Position numbers and translations under genes: made by a program. A model generated the notes under the pieces. It made no database searches and was not told the DNA's origin. It saw only the letters and a program-made list of their open reading frames with translations. From positions 62,001-126,000 of the forward strand of contig NZ_JAQYWD010000001.1 in assembly GCF_030145145.1 (NCBI RefSeq): a stretch of 64,000 bases of DNA, in the 5' to 3' direction. This DNA comes from Desulfobacula sp. Lineage in GTDB: Bacteria > Desulfobacterota > Desulfobacteria > Desulfobacterales > Desulfobacteraceae. Positions 25,937 to 35,800 of the stretch are shown here, in pieces (position 1 is the stretch's first letter; each line of letters begins with the position of its first letter).

Positions 25937-27142
25937 TCAGCGTCCGTCCCGGACAATACTGCCTTCTGCCATGATCAGCAAGGGGAATGCCCCCAAATGA
26001 AAGGGGTCCGTGCCCCAGACAATCAAGCTGGCCAGTTTCCCGGGCTCAAGTGTTCCCAGGCAGTCATCTATTCCCAAGATAGCGGCATTTTTACGGGTAA
26101 TTAAAGATATGGCATCTTCCGGTGTCATTCCGTGGATTAAAAAATATTTCAAAGAATCCCGAAGATGATGCGCCAGGATGACCGGATGGTCTGTCATGAG
26201 TCCGAAATCGGCATTGGACTGCATCAAAGATGCCGCATTTTTATAGGATGCATTTTTGAGTTCTACCTTATAATCAAATGATCCCACAGGGCCATATACA
26301 ATCGGAATATTATTTTTTGCAAGGGCATTAAAAATGTCAACGTCACATATGTCACAGGCATGTTCCGCTGTAACGGTTATGTTGAACCGCTGCTTCATAT
26401 CGATGAGGTACAGGGCATCATCCGCCTTATGAACATGGACCTTTGCACTAATTTCCCCTTTGAGAAGTTTAAAAACAGCCCATTGTTCCGTTGACAATGC
26501 AATGTCATAGGCCCGCTGGATCAGGGTCAGGTGCTGCTGGTTTTTTGGACCTGACAGATCAAGAACAGCCTGTTCCTTTTTAATTCGAGCCTGTTCTTCC
26601 TTTCTGAGGATTTCCAGAAAATAATTTTCCAGCAGGGCGGTGGTTCCCATGCGGGTGCTGGGCCTTTTCCCTTTCCAGGTCGTCGCCGCCCGGGGGTTGT
26701 ATCCCAGGGCCATCTTGACCCCACACTCCCTGATTACGGCGGATTTTCGATTTGGGGAAAAATTTCTAATGACCATGGCCTGTCCACCCAGAATGTTTGA
26801 ACTTCCCGGCAGGACACAACTGTAGAGCACCCCAAAATCCACGGCTTCACTAAATGCCCGGTCATCAAAATAAATACTGTTGACGGGGTTATGCAATGGG
26901 GTGAAGGCGTTGAGGGTATCGTCCACCTCTGATTCCCCGGCCGGTTCTCCCTGCCGCTCCATGCCGATATGGGAATGAGGGTCAATAAAGGCCGGGGTGA
27001 CAACGCCCGATACATCGGATTTGTAATTTTTGGAACTCACTTCGACAATTTTATTGCCGTGCACCACAATGGATTTCCGGCGCGTTTTTATTCTGCCGTC
27101 ATAGAGAAGGTCCGCGCCAATAATGAATTCTTTTCCAGCCAT
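25937..27142 (-). CDS. Amidohydrolase (imidazolonepropionase-like)
   Basis: 401 aa from the ATG at 27142, which has a strong AAGGAGG; an upstream in-frame extension lacks one. A metal-dependent hydrolase of the amidohydrolase superfamily: HxH in FIDPHSHIGM, later His residues in KVHVHKADD and VTAEHACDI, the Asp in LMTDHPVILAHH, and the typical end LGTLEPGKLASLIVWG. It belongs with imidazolonepropionase-related enzymes that cleave C-N bonds in rings or dipeptides; the substrate is unknown. Its stop faces the activator gene's stop across 14 bp. Confidence 0.88.
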   Translation of the reverse strand: MAGKEFIIGADLLYDGRIKTRRKSIVVHGNKIVEVSSKNYKSDVSGVVTPAFIDPHSHIGMERQGEPAGESEVDDTLNAFTPLHNPVNSIYFDDRAFSEAVDFGVLYSCVLPGSSNILGGQAMVIRNFSPNRKSAVIRECGVKMALGYNPRAATTWKGKRPSTRMGTTALLENYFLEILRKEEQARIKKEQAVLDLSGPKNQQHLTLIQRAYDIALSTEQWAVFKLLKGEISAKVHVHKADDALYLIDMKQRFNITVTAEHACDICDVDIFNALAKNNIPIVYGPVGSFDYKVELKNASYKNAASLMQSNADFGLMTDHPVILAHHLRDSLKYFLIHGMTPEDAISLITRKNAAILGIDDCLGTLEPGKLASLIVWGTDPFHLGAFPLLIMAEGSIVRDGR

Positions 27143-27305
27143 CCCAGCCTCCTTATTCCTTTGATTTTTTCTCAGAAAAATTATATTCTTTTGTATTACA
27201 ATTGATGCAAACAAATTACAATATGCTGCTTTCACAATATGGGATCCATGGACTTGACCAGGCCGGAATCCGTTGAAAAAAAGCCGTAAATCAGGAGAGG
27301 TCCGC

Positions 27306-27896
27306 ATGTATATCCCGTTCCATTACCAGGTATCTGAATATGACTGTGTTCCCACGGCCATGATCAATGCCGTCAGCTATCTGTTTCACAGAAAAGAGGT
27401 CCCCCCCATGGTCATTCGGCACATTTACATGTACTGCATGGACACGGTGAGTCGGGATGCCAGATTTGGCATTGGCGGGACCAGTAAACTGGCTGTGCGG
27501 CTCATGGGAAACTGGCTTCATTCCTATAAAATGAAAAAATTTTCAGTTGACACTGAATTTTTAGACATGGAAAGGGTCACCCTGGAAACGGGCGGTCGAA
27601 TCCATACCTGTCTGGAACAAGGGGGGATTGTGCTGTGCAATATGCTTTTAACCCCCCAAGAGGAGCATTATATCATGATTACCGCCATTGAAGGGGAATG
27701 GGTCTATTGTTTTGATTCATATCTCAGGACCTCTGTACGGGGGATGCAAGGAAAAGTGAAGGTCCTCAAATCGCTGGACGGGCGGGCACCCAATTTGAGA
27801 ATTAAAAAAGACTGGCTTGGCCGTGCACAGATCCGTCGATTCTGTCTGGGTCCCTTCCACATCAGAGAAAGCCTTCTGATATGGCGGAATTCCTGA
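27306..27896 (+). CDS. Peptidase C39-like protein
   Basis: 196 aa. The start is placed at MYIPFHYQVSEYDC, after AGGAGAGG. It has the papain-like C39 pattern: Cys14 in YDCVPTAMINAVSYLF, a His in EEHYIMITAIEG and an Asp in VYCFDSY. No signal peptide or ABC transporter domain is attached, so it is not a bacteriocin exporter. Such stand-alone domains are often annotated as putative cysteine peptidases of unknown target. It is divergent from the amidohydrolase. Confidence 0.75.
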   Translation: MYIPFHYQVSEYDCVPTAMINAVSYLFHRKEVPPMVIRHIYMYCMDTVSRDARFGIGGTSKLAVRLMGNWLHSYKMKKFSVDTEFLDMERVTLETGGRIHTCLEQGGIVLCNMLLTPQEEHYIMITAIEGEWVYCFDSYLRTSVRGMQGKVKVLKSLDGRAPNLRIKKDWLGRAQIRRFCLGPFHIRESLLIWRNS

Positions 27897-28112
27897 TCAC
27901 ACATCTAATACACGGTCAATTAAATATTTTCTGCGGGACTATGGGCTCTTTTTTTGTGATTTCTTAAAGTTTAAAAGCGTGTTGTCTTGAATAAAAAGGA
28001 CAGCTTTGATATCTTTATTCGTTGAGTGTTGAGTAAGGGAAGCATTTTTTGCTTACAGTTTAACGGCAATTCTGTAAGCGGTTAATTTTTATCCATTGCA
28101 GGAAGATTTAAG

Positions 28113-29207
28113 ATGTCACTGGTTCAGGAAAGACGACCTACCCGCCAAATTTGTATCGGCAATGTCAACATCGGTTCCAAGGCACCGATTTCAGTTCAAT
28201 CCATGACCAATACCCAGACCCAGGATGTGGCGGCGACGGTGAGCCAGATCCTGGCCCTTGAAAGGGCCGGCTGTGAAATTATCCGGGTGGCGGTTCCGGA
28301 TATGGATGCCGCAAAGGCCATTGAAAAAATCAAACAACATATTTCCATTCCTCTCATCGCTGATATTCACTTTGATTTCAGGCTGGCCCTGGCATCTGCA
28401 GCGGCAGGGGCGGATGCGTTAAGAATCAATCCCGGGAATATCGGAGAAGCTGAAAAAATCAAGGCGGTAGTGGCGTGTGCAAGAGAGCACCACATCCCCA
28501 TCAGAATCGGTGTGAATGCCGGCTCCCTTGAGCGGGAGATTGAACACCGCCTGGGAACAACGGCGGAAGCCATGGTTGAAAGTGCGCTGGGCAACATCAA
28601 AATTCTTGAGGACCTGGATTTCCATGACATCAAGGTTTCCCTGAAAGCCTCGGATGTTTCAAGAACCGTAAAGGCGTATCAGCTGTTGGCATCAAAAACA
28701 GATGTACCGTTTCATGTCGGGGTAACCGAGGCCGGTGGCCTGTATGCGGGGATCACAAAGTCGGCCATCGGTATTGGTATGCTGCTGGCCCAGGGGCTGG
28801 GTGATACCCTCCGGGTTTCCTTGACAAGGGATCCGGTGGAAGAAATCAGGACCGGCTATGAGATTTTAAGGGCCCTGGGAATCAGAAACCGGGGACCGGA
28901 ACTGATCTCCTGTCCCACCTGTGGACGGTGTAAAATTGATCTTTTTAAAATTGCCGAACAAGTAGAAAAGTCTTTACTTGAGCGGTCTTCCCAGATTAAA
29001 GTTGCGATTATGGGATGTATGGTAAATGGACCCGGTGAAGCAAAAGAGGCAGATATCGGTATCGCAGGTGGTGACGGCAAGGGGATTCTATTTAAACGAG
29101 GACGGGTGATACGAAAAATAGACCAGGATAAACTTGTGGATCAATTGCTGAGCGAAATAGACAATATGACAAAGAATTCGGAGGAACTGAATGGCAAAAA
29201 AGGTTAA
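28113..29207 (+). CDS. ispG: 4-hydroxy-3-methylbut-2-enyl diphosphate synthase
   Basis: 364 aa. It catalyses the penultimate step of the MEP isoprenoid pathway, reducing the cyclic diphosphate MEcPP to HMBPP with a [4Fe-4S] cluster. Seen are the TIM-barrel N-terminus (VGSKAPISVQSM-type segment, PLIADIHFDFRLAL, LRINPGNIG) and the cluster Cys residues in SCPTCGRC and MGCMVNGPGEAKEADIGIAGG. It is full-length. The 3' end overlaps proS by 17 bp, so the two are coupled. A 216-bp region upstream should hold the promoter. Confidence 0.96.
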   Translation: MSLVQERRPTRQICIGNVNIGSKAPISVQSMTNTQTQDVAATVSQILALERAGCEIIRVAVPDMDAAKAIEKIKQHISIPLIADIHFDFRLALASAAAGADALRINPGNIGEAEKIKAVVACAREHHIPIRIGVNAGSLEREIEHRLGTTAEAMVESALGNIKILEDLDFHDIKVSLKASDVSRTVKAYQLLASKTDVPFHVGVTEAGGLYAGITKSAIGIGMLLAQGLGDTLRVSLTRDPVEEIRTGYEILRALGIRNRGPELISCPTCGRCKIDLFKIAEQVEKSLLERSSQIKVAIMGCMVNGPGEAKEADIGIAGGDGKGILFKRGRVIRKIDQDKLVDQLLSEIDNMTKNSEELNGKKG

Positions 29208-30702
29208 ATCAGCAATTACGCCAACCCGGGAACAAGACTATCCCGCCTGGTATCAGGAAGTGATTAAAGCCGCGGATATGGCGGAGAATTCGCCGGTCCG
29301 GGGATGCATGGTGATAAAACCATGGGGGTATGCAATTTGGGAAAACATCATGCATGAGATGGATGTCATGTTCAAGGAAACCGGCGTAAAAAATGCCTAT
29401 TTCCCTTTGTTTATCCCGTTAAGCTACCTGGAAAAAGAAGCAGAGCATGTGGAAGGGTTTGCCAAAGAGTGTGCCGTAGTCACCCACCACAGGCTTGAAC
29501 CAGACGGCGAAGGCGGGTTAAGACCGGCGGGAAAACTGGCCGAGCCGTTAATCGTTCGTCCCACATCTGAAACCATTATCGGGGAATCCATGGCCCGATG
29601 GATATCCAGTTACCGGGACCTTCCCATTCTGTTGAACCAGTGGGCCAATGTGGTTCGATGGGAGATGCGGACCCGGATGTTTTTAAGGACCAGTGAATTT
29701 TTATGGCAGGAAGGTCATACTGCCCATGCCACGGAAGAGGACGCAAGGGAAAGAACCCTTCTCATGCTGGACGTGTATACAAAATTTGTTGAAGACTATC
29801 TGGCCATGCCCGTGATCCGGGGGAAAAAAACACCTTCCGAGCGCTTTCCCGGGGCAGAAGATACCACCTGTATTGAAGCCATGATGCAGGATAAAAGAGC
29901 GCTTCAGGCCGGAACATCCCATTTCCTGGGTCAGAATTTTGCAAAGGGATCTGATATTAAATTCCAGAATGAAGAGGGTAAAGAAGCCTATGCATGGACC
30001 ACCTCCTGGGGATCCTCCACCCGAATGATCGGTGGGATGATCATGGTACACTCCGATGATGACGGCCTGGTGCTGCCACCCCGGGTGGCACCGGCCCATG
30101 TCGTGATTCTGCCGATCTTTAAAAAGAATGAAGACCGCCGAACCATTATGGAAAGTGCCCAAAGCCTGAAAGACGCATTGGAAGAAAAACAATTCCATGG
30201 TAGAAAGGTTGTGGTTGAAATTGATGACCGGGATACGGGCGGTGCCAGGGGCTGGGACTGGGTGAAAAAAGGGGTGCCGGTCCGGATTGAACTGGGTCCC
30301 AGGGACCTGGAGCAAAACAGTGTTTTCATGGCCAGGAGGGACACCCCCTCTCACCAGAAAAATTCCATGGACAGGGACGACTTTATCCATCAGATTACGG
30401 ATATCCTGGACAATATTCAGGATACGCTTTTTAACCGGGCCCAGGCCCGCAGAAAAGAAAATACCATTGAGATGGATGATAAAAAAGCCTTTTACAAATT
30501 GTTTAAAAAAGCCGGGGGATACGATAATGGCGCGTTTGTCATGGCCCACTGGTGTGGGGCAGATGCCTGTGAGGAAACCATAAAAAAAGATCTGTCCGTC
30601 ACCATCCGTTGTATCCCTTTTGACAGCCCGACCGAAGAGGGGAGGTGTATCTGTTGTGATCATCCCAGTTCAAGGCGGGTGCTTTTTGCAAAAGCCTATT
30701 AA
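29191..30702 (+). CDS. proS: Prolyl-tRNA synthetase, archaeal/eukaryotic type
   Basis: 503 aa, a class II synthetase charging tRNA-Pro. It is the short type without the bacterial editing insertion: it begins with TREQDYPAWYQEVIKAADM and has the motifs RPTSETIIGESMARWI, NQWANVVRWEMRTRMFLRT and TTSWGSSTRMIGG. It ends with the type-specific Cys-containing tail (CGADACEE, CICCDHPSS, terminal Tyr). GGAGG precedes the ATG within ispG. This type occurs in a minority of bacteria including many sulfate reducers. Confidence 0.96.
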   Translation: MAKKVKSAITPTREQDYPAWYQEVIKAADMAENSPVRGCMVIKPWGYAIWENIMHEMDVMFKETGVKNAYFPLFIPLSYLEKEAEHVEGFAKECAVVTHHRLEPDGEGGLRPAGKLAEPLIVRPTSETIIGESMARWISSYRDLPILLNQWANVVRWEMRTRMFLRTSEFLWQEGHTAHATEEDARERTLLMLDVYTKFVEDYLAMPVIRGKKTPSERFPGAEDTTCIEAMMQDKRALQAGTSHFLGQNFAKGSDIKFQNEEGKEAYAWTTSWGSSTRMIGGMIMVHSDDDGLVLPPRVAPAHVVILPIFKKNEDRRTIMESAQSLKDALEEKQFHGRKVVVEIDDRDTGGARGWDWVKKGVPVRIELGPRDLEQNSVFMARRDTPSHQKNSMDRDDFIHQITDILDNIQDTLFNRAQARRKENTIEMDDKKAFYKLFKKAGGYDNGAFVMAHWCGADACEETIKKDLSVTIRCIPFDSPTEEGRCICCDHPSSRRVLFAKAY

Positions 30703-30711
30703 GCAACACCA

Positions 30712-32865
30712 ATGATCAGAATTACCGACATACTGGATAAAATAGAAGAGTATAATCCTGGCGGAGATTTGAATATTATAGACCGGGCCTATATTTACTC
30801 GGCAAGGGTTCATGACGGGCAGGTCCGACTTTCCGGGGAACCCTATCTGTCCCATCCCCTTGAAGTGGCCAATATTTTAGCAGATATGCGGCTGGATGTT
30901 GAGAGCATTGCCGCAGCCCTCCTGCATGATGTCATTGAAGATACACCGGCAACAAAAGAGGACATTGAAGAAATGTTCGGTCCCGGGGTTGCCCATATTG
31001 TTTCCGGTGTCACAAAATTGTCCGTCCTGCCCCATTCCACCAAAATTGCCCAGCAGGCGGAAAGCCTGCGGAAAATGATTCTGGCCATGGCAGATGATAT
31101 CCGGGTGGTTCTCATCAAGCTTGCGGACAGAATTCATAACATGAGGACCCTAAAGTATCACCCCACCCCTGAAAAACAGGCTGCCATTGCCCAGGAAACC
31201 CTGGATATTTATGCCCCCATTGCGGCACGTCTGGGGATTTTCTGGATAAAGTATGAATTGGAGGAAATCGCGTTTTATTATACCTTGAGGGATGAATATG
31301 AACGCATGGACGCCCTGGTGAATAAAGCCAGGCATGAAAAAGAAGATTACATCAAGGTGGTCAATGAGAAACTGCATGACAAAATGAAGGAAATGGGTCT
31401 GGAAGCTGAAATAAAGGGTCGGTATAAACAGCATTACAGTATTTATCAGAAAATGATATCCCAGAATCTGGAATTTGAAGAGGTCTATGATGTCATTGCG
31501 TTCAGGATCATCCTGGATACGGTTCCCCAGTGCTATGCCGCCATGGGTGCCATCCATTCCATGTGGAAGCCGATTTACTATAAAATAAAAGATTATATCG
31601 GTAACCCCAAACCCAATATGTATCAATCCATTCACACAACAGTGGTGGGGCCAAAAGGGGAGCGGGTTGAAATTCAGATCAGGACCCAGGATATGGACAA
31701 GATCGCAGAATCCGGAATCGCTGCTCACTGGAGCTATAAAGAAGGCACAAAGGTTGACGAAAATACCGGGGAGCTGTTCGCCTGGATTAGAAATCTTGTG
31801 GAAAATCAGGAAAATTATAATGACCCGGATGAATTTCTGGAAAATGTTCGCATTGATCTGTATCCTGATGAAATATATGTGTTCACGCCCCAGGGAGAGA
31901 TCAAGATCCTGCCCAAAAAAGCCACACCCGTGGATTTTGCTTATCTGATCCATACCGAGGTGGGGGCCGAATGTACCGGTGCAAAGGTTGACGGAAAATT
32001 GGTGCCCCTTACCCACCAGCTGAAAACAGGGGATACCATTGAAATTATTACAACCAAGGGCCATACCCCAAGCCTTGACTGGCTCAATTTTGTAAAAACC
32101 GTAAAGGCCAGAACCAAAATCCGGGCCTGGATCAATACCCGGGAAAAAGAGAGAAGTTATTCCCTGGGGCGGGAGATGTGCGAAAAAACATTCAGAAAAA
32201 AAAGCCAGAATTTTAATGCCCTGGTTAAATCCGGGGAGATTAAAAAAGTGGCGGATATTTTCGGGTTTAAAAAGGTGGATGATCTCATCGCCCATGTGGG
32301 GTTTGGAAAAATTACCCCGCTTCAGATCTTGAACAAGGCACTGCCTGAACTGGAAAAACAGGAACCCAGAGACAGCAGTTCACCCCAGCGTCAGTCTGGA
32401 AAGCGACCCAAAAAAGACAGCACCGGGGTCATTGTAAAAGGGCTTAACGATATTCTTGTAAAATTTTCAAAATGTTGCAGCCCGCTTCCCGGAGAACCCA
32501 TTATCGGGTATATCACCCAGGGCCAGGGGGTGACCATTCATCGGAAAGGATGCCTTAATGTGCTGAAAATGAGCAATGAGCGCAAGATTGAAGTCCAATG
32601 GAGTGAGGGGCTTACCGAGTCCTATCCGGCCAGTATCAAGATCAAGACCGATGACCAGTTTGGCCTTTTAGCAGAGATTGCCTCGGTGATCAGCAAACAT
32701 AAATCAAATATCTTAAACGCAAAGACGGAAACCCTGGAAACAGGTGTGAGTCTGTTTTATTTTAGTATTATGGTGGAAAGTTCTGATCAACTGCGAAGAA
32801 TCATGTCGGATATCCGGAAAATTAAAAAGGGGACAGATGTCAAACGGGTCGTCAGAAACGATTAA
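30712..32865 (+). CDS. Bifunctional (p)ppGpp synthetase/hydrolase, RelA/SpoT
   Basis: 717 aa stringent-response enzyme. HD hydrolase domain at about 20-175 with HDVIEDT and KLADRIHNMRTL, apparently active. Synthetase domain at about 230-340 (YDVIAFRIILDTV, YQSIHTTVVGPKGE, EIQIRTQDMDKIAE). TGS at about 380-440 (YVFTPQGEIKILPK, PVDFAYLIHTEVG). A helical region and the conserved Cys-containing motif FSKCCSPLPGEPIIGY follow, then a C-terminal ACT domain. Full-length Rel type. It starts 9 bp after proS. Confidence 0.96.
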   Translation: MIRITDILDKIEEYNPGGDLNIIDRAYIYSARVHDGQVRLSGEPYLSHPLEVANILADMRLDVESIAAALLHDVIEDTPATKEDIEEMFGPGVAHIVSGVTKLSVLPHSTKIAQQAESLRKMILAMADDIRVVLIKLADRIHNMRTLKYHPTPEKQAAIAQETLDIYAPIAARLGIFWIKYELEEIAFYYTLRDEYERMDALVNKARHEKEDYIKVVNEKLHDKMKEMGLEAEIKGRYKQHYSIYQKMISQNLEFEEVYDVIAFRIILDTVPQCYAAMGAIHSMWKPIYYKIKDYIGNPKPNMYQSIHTTVVGPKGERVEIQIRTQDMDKIAESGIAAHWSYKEGTKVDENTGELFAWIRNLVENQENYNDPDEFLENVRIDLYPDEIYVFTPQGEIKILPKKATPVDFAYLIHTEVGAECTGAKVDGKLVPLTHQLKTGDTIEIITTKGHTPSLDWLNFVKTVKARTKIRAWINTREKERSYSLGREMCEKTFRKKSQNFNALVKSGEIKKVADIFGFKKVDDLIAHVGFGKITPLQILNKALPELEKQEPRDSSSPQRQSGKRPKKDSTGVIVKGLNDILVKFSKCCSPLPGEPIIGYITQGQGVTIHRKGCLNVLKMSNERKIEVQWSEGLTESYPASIKIKTDDQFGLLAEIASVISKHKSNILNAKTETLETGVSLFYFSIMVESSDQLRRIMSDIRKIKKGTDVKRVVRND

Positions 32866-32879
32866 AGAAAGGAAATTTT

Positions 32880-35800
32880 GTGAAGTCCAGTGCCCTTGAA
32901 GTGAATTTATCCGACACAAAGGTTGATGTCACCATTAACGCAAAATATGAGGTTCTTTTGGAGATTGTGGCATCCTATGTGGGCATCTTGAACCGGATGA
33001 ATATCTTTCTAAAAGAACTGTCACATCCCTATAAAAACTGGGAGTTTATTGTCAGTGAAGCCCGGCATTTTTCCCTTCAAAATTTTTATTTGTACAAGTC
33101 TCATCCAGATGGCGATAAGGCATTGGATCTTTTTGTGGAGATCTTTTTAGCGTCGTTTGAATCAGAATCAAACGTAATGGTGAAGACAAGCGCAGCAGAT
33201 AATTTAATGCTGTTTTTACAGCATATTGTCAAGGAATCCGCGCAGGATCTTGACCGGTTTCTGCCGGTGATCGAAACAGCCGTACAAAAAATCCAAGCCT
33301 ATGAAGGTCAGGACTTTTATCTGTTTGTCAAATCTTATTATCAGCCGGATAAAATAGCAAAAAATCTGTTGGACTGTCTTAAGGGCGATCAAGTGATTTT
33401 TGCATCCTTAAACCGGTTTCTGGTGAAGTTTTATGGGTATTCGTTTGATTACTGGCTGAACCAGGAGGACCCGATTTTTTGGATCGGCCGAAGTATTGAC
33501 GTGGGCCAACTGGATCCGGGGTTACAATCTATTTTAAAAGCAGTATCCCACACCCGCATTGGGTTGTGGCAAAAAAAACTCGAAACCATTGTTCAGACAG
33601 TGGACCCATCGTCCCGCCATGCAACATATGAGTTGACCCGTCTGTTGAGCTATCAGGAGTTTGTCAGTCACATCTGGGCCGTCCCCCAAAAAATAATGGC
33701 CCAAAGTGGGGATGATATTGGTGGCTTCCACCTGAAATTGACCTTTCTTTTTTATATCATTCATATTCCCGGACTTTCCACCATTCATGTCCAGGCCCTG
33801 CGCGAGATTAACACCACCCTGACCCATCTGATCGGTGACAGGGATTTTAAAAAGGATATCAATATCATCAACCAGACCTTTTCCCTGCTCAAAGAGCATA
33901 AGGGAAAATACCCTGAAACGGTTCTGGACTGCATCCATAAAATAGGGGATTCGGTTTATAAAACATCCAATATTGAGCTGATCAACTACTTTATAGACCG
34001 GGCGGTTGATCACGGGTTTCAGTTTCCCATGATTGAAGGGACTGGTGATGACTGGCAGGTAAAATGCAATTCTGCGCATGTGAGAAATATCCGGGTGTTT
34101 CTGGATCTCATCGGGCAACATCCCAAAAAGTCACGAAGACTGTTATCGGCGTTGATCATTTCGCTGTCCATTGGTGGGGTTTTTATCAAAGATACCGATC
34201 TGTTCCCCAGGGATATTACCCGGTTTTTAAATGCCGATATTGAACCGGTTTTTAATCTGGTCAAGCAGCTGTCACGCTTATTGCCGGCCTTTTTTAATGA
34301 AATTGGTGCCGAGGGACAGCTCCGGGAAATTTCCACCCGGCTGGACGAGGCCTGTCTGAGGAAGGACCGGTTAATTCATTTTTTAAGGAAGCAATGCCAT
34401 GTTGAAAGCTCAAGCCGGATCGTGGATTTTATCAAAGAAGTCATTCTTTTCTGGAAGACCGGAAATAAACAGCAGCTGGAACCTTATGTTCCCCCGTCAA
34501 TTTATGGTGAAATCCAGGAATCAGGACCCTTTGTTGACGGGCCTAAAACGATTCTCAACCGCCTGGAATCAAAAGGAATATCCCTTCCAAAAGACTATCT
34601 GATCTACACGGAAGAGGCCATCAATACGTTCATTGATGGGATTGAGGGCGTGACGGATCTGGACAGATTAAGGATGAAATTGATTTTTGGGTTCTACCGG
34701 CTCCTGGGCCAGAAATATCGGGTCGATAACCTGGAATTGAAAAAATATCTGTCTTCGTTCCATTCTGAAAACCTGCCGGATACCAGTAACCTTCTTTTGG
34801 TAATGGAAGAAAAAAATCTGGAAAATAAAATCCTGTCCATGATGTCCCACATGAAAGAATTGAAAAAAATTATTCTTTCGGACCACCAGTATGAGGCCAA
34901 TGAAGCGATATATCGTAAGCGCCATTTTGCCGTTGATATTCCATCCATGTACGGCAGTTACAATGAAGCAAAATTTGATGCCCTGGGATTGACCCTGAGG
35001 GTTGAAAGCATCCTGAATGTTTGGTTTGAAGAATTGGTTAATGCCATTGATCTTCGAGTCATCACCAAGTCTACCTTTAAACGGATTTACAATGTCCTGC
35101 ATCTGTTCAGGACGGCATTGGATCTGGACGGCATTGTCTCCAACCAGCTGGATGTCCAGATGGATTTTTTAAAATTTTCCATGGATATCAGAACCTGTAC
35201 CTTTACCCAGTACCTGGATATTTTCAAGGGATTTACACGGGCGGTGTCCGATATCATCCATGATCATTTCAATAATATTCATTCGAGTAATTTATCCCAG
35301 ATCGAATCCCGTCTTGGAACGGACCAGATCCTTAAAAAATATCTGCCCACCGGATCAAAAAACAAACCATTAAAACTGGACCAGCGGGTGGCTGAAATCT
35401 TTTTCAGGGATCGGATTGCCACTTCTTTAGGGCTGCAGCAACTGGATGTGTTTTTAAACCGAATTTTACAGACCCTGTTTCAACAGTCTGAAAAATTATC
35501 CCAGGCCCATTTGAGCCGTTTGTTAAATTATGATCCCAAATGCGCTGTCATAGAAGTCGACAGCGCTGATCCCATCAGCAATAATATCATCTTTCTAGGG
35601 AATAAAGGATTAAACCTCATAAAATTAAAGAAAATCGGTTCTCCGGTTCCAGAAGGGTTTATTATTACCACAGAAGTGTTTAAGTGCCGTGAAATCATCA
35701 AGCATTATAAACCCGCCACCATCAATTTCAAACAGTCTGTGGAAAAAATGGTGGCCAGCCTTGAAAAACGAACTAAAAAACGGTTTGGAGATCCCCAAAA

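Noticed and set aside
29701-30663. 320-aa open frame on the minus strand
   Set aside because: It lies wholly within proS, has no ribosome site and shows no domain pattern; it is an antisense shadow.
31150-32295. 381-aa open frame on the minus strand
   Set aside because: Antisense to rel, with composition set by the real gene; no family features.
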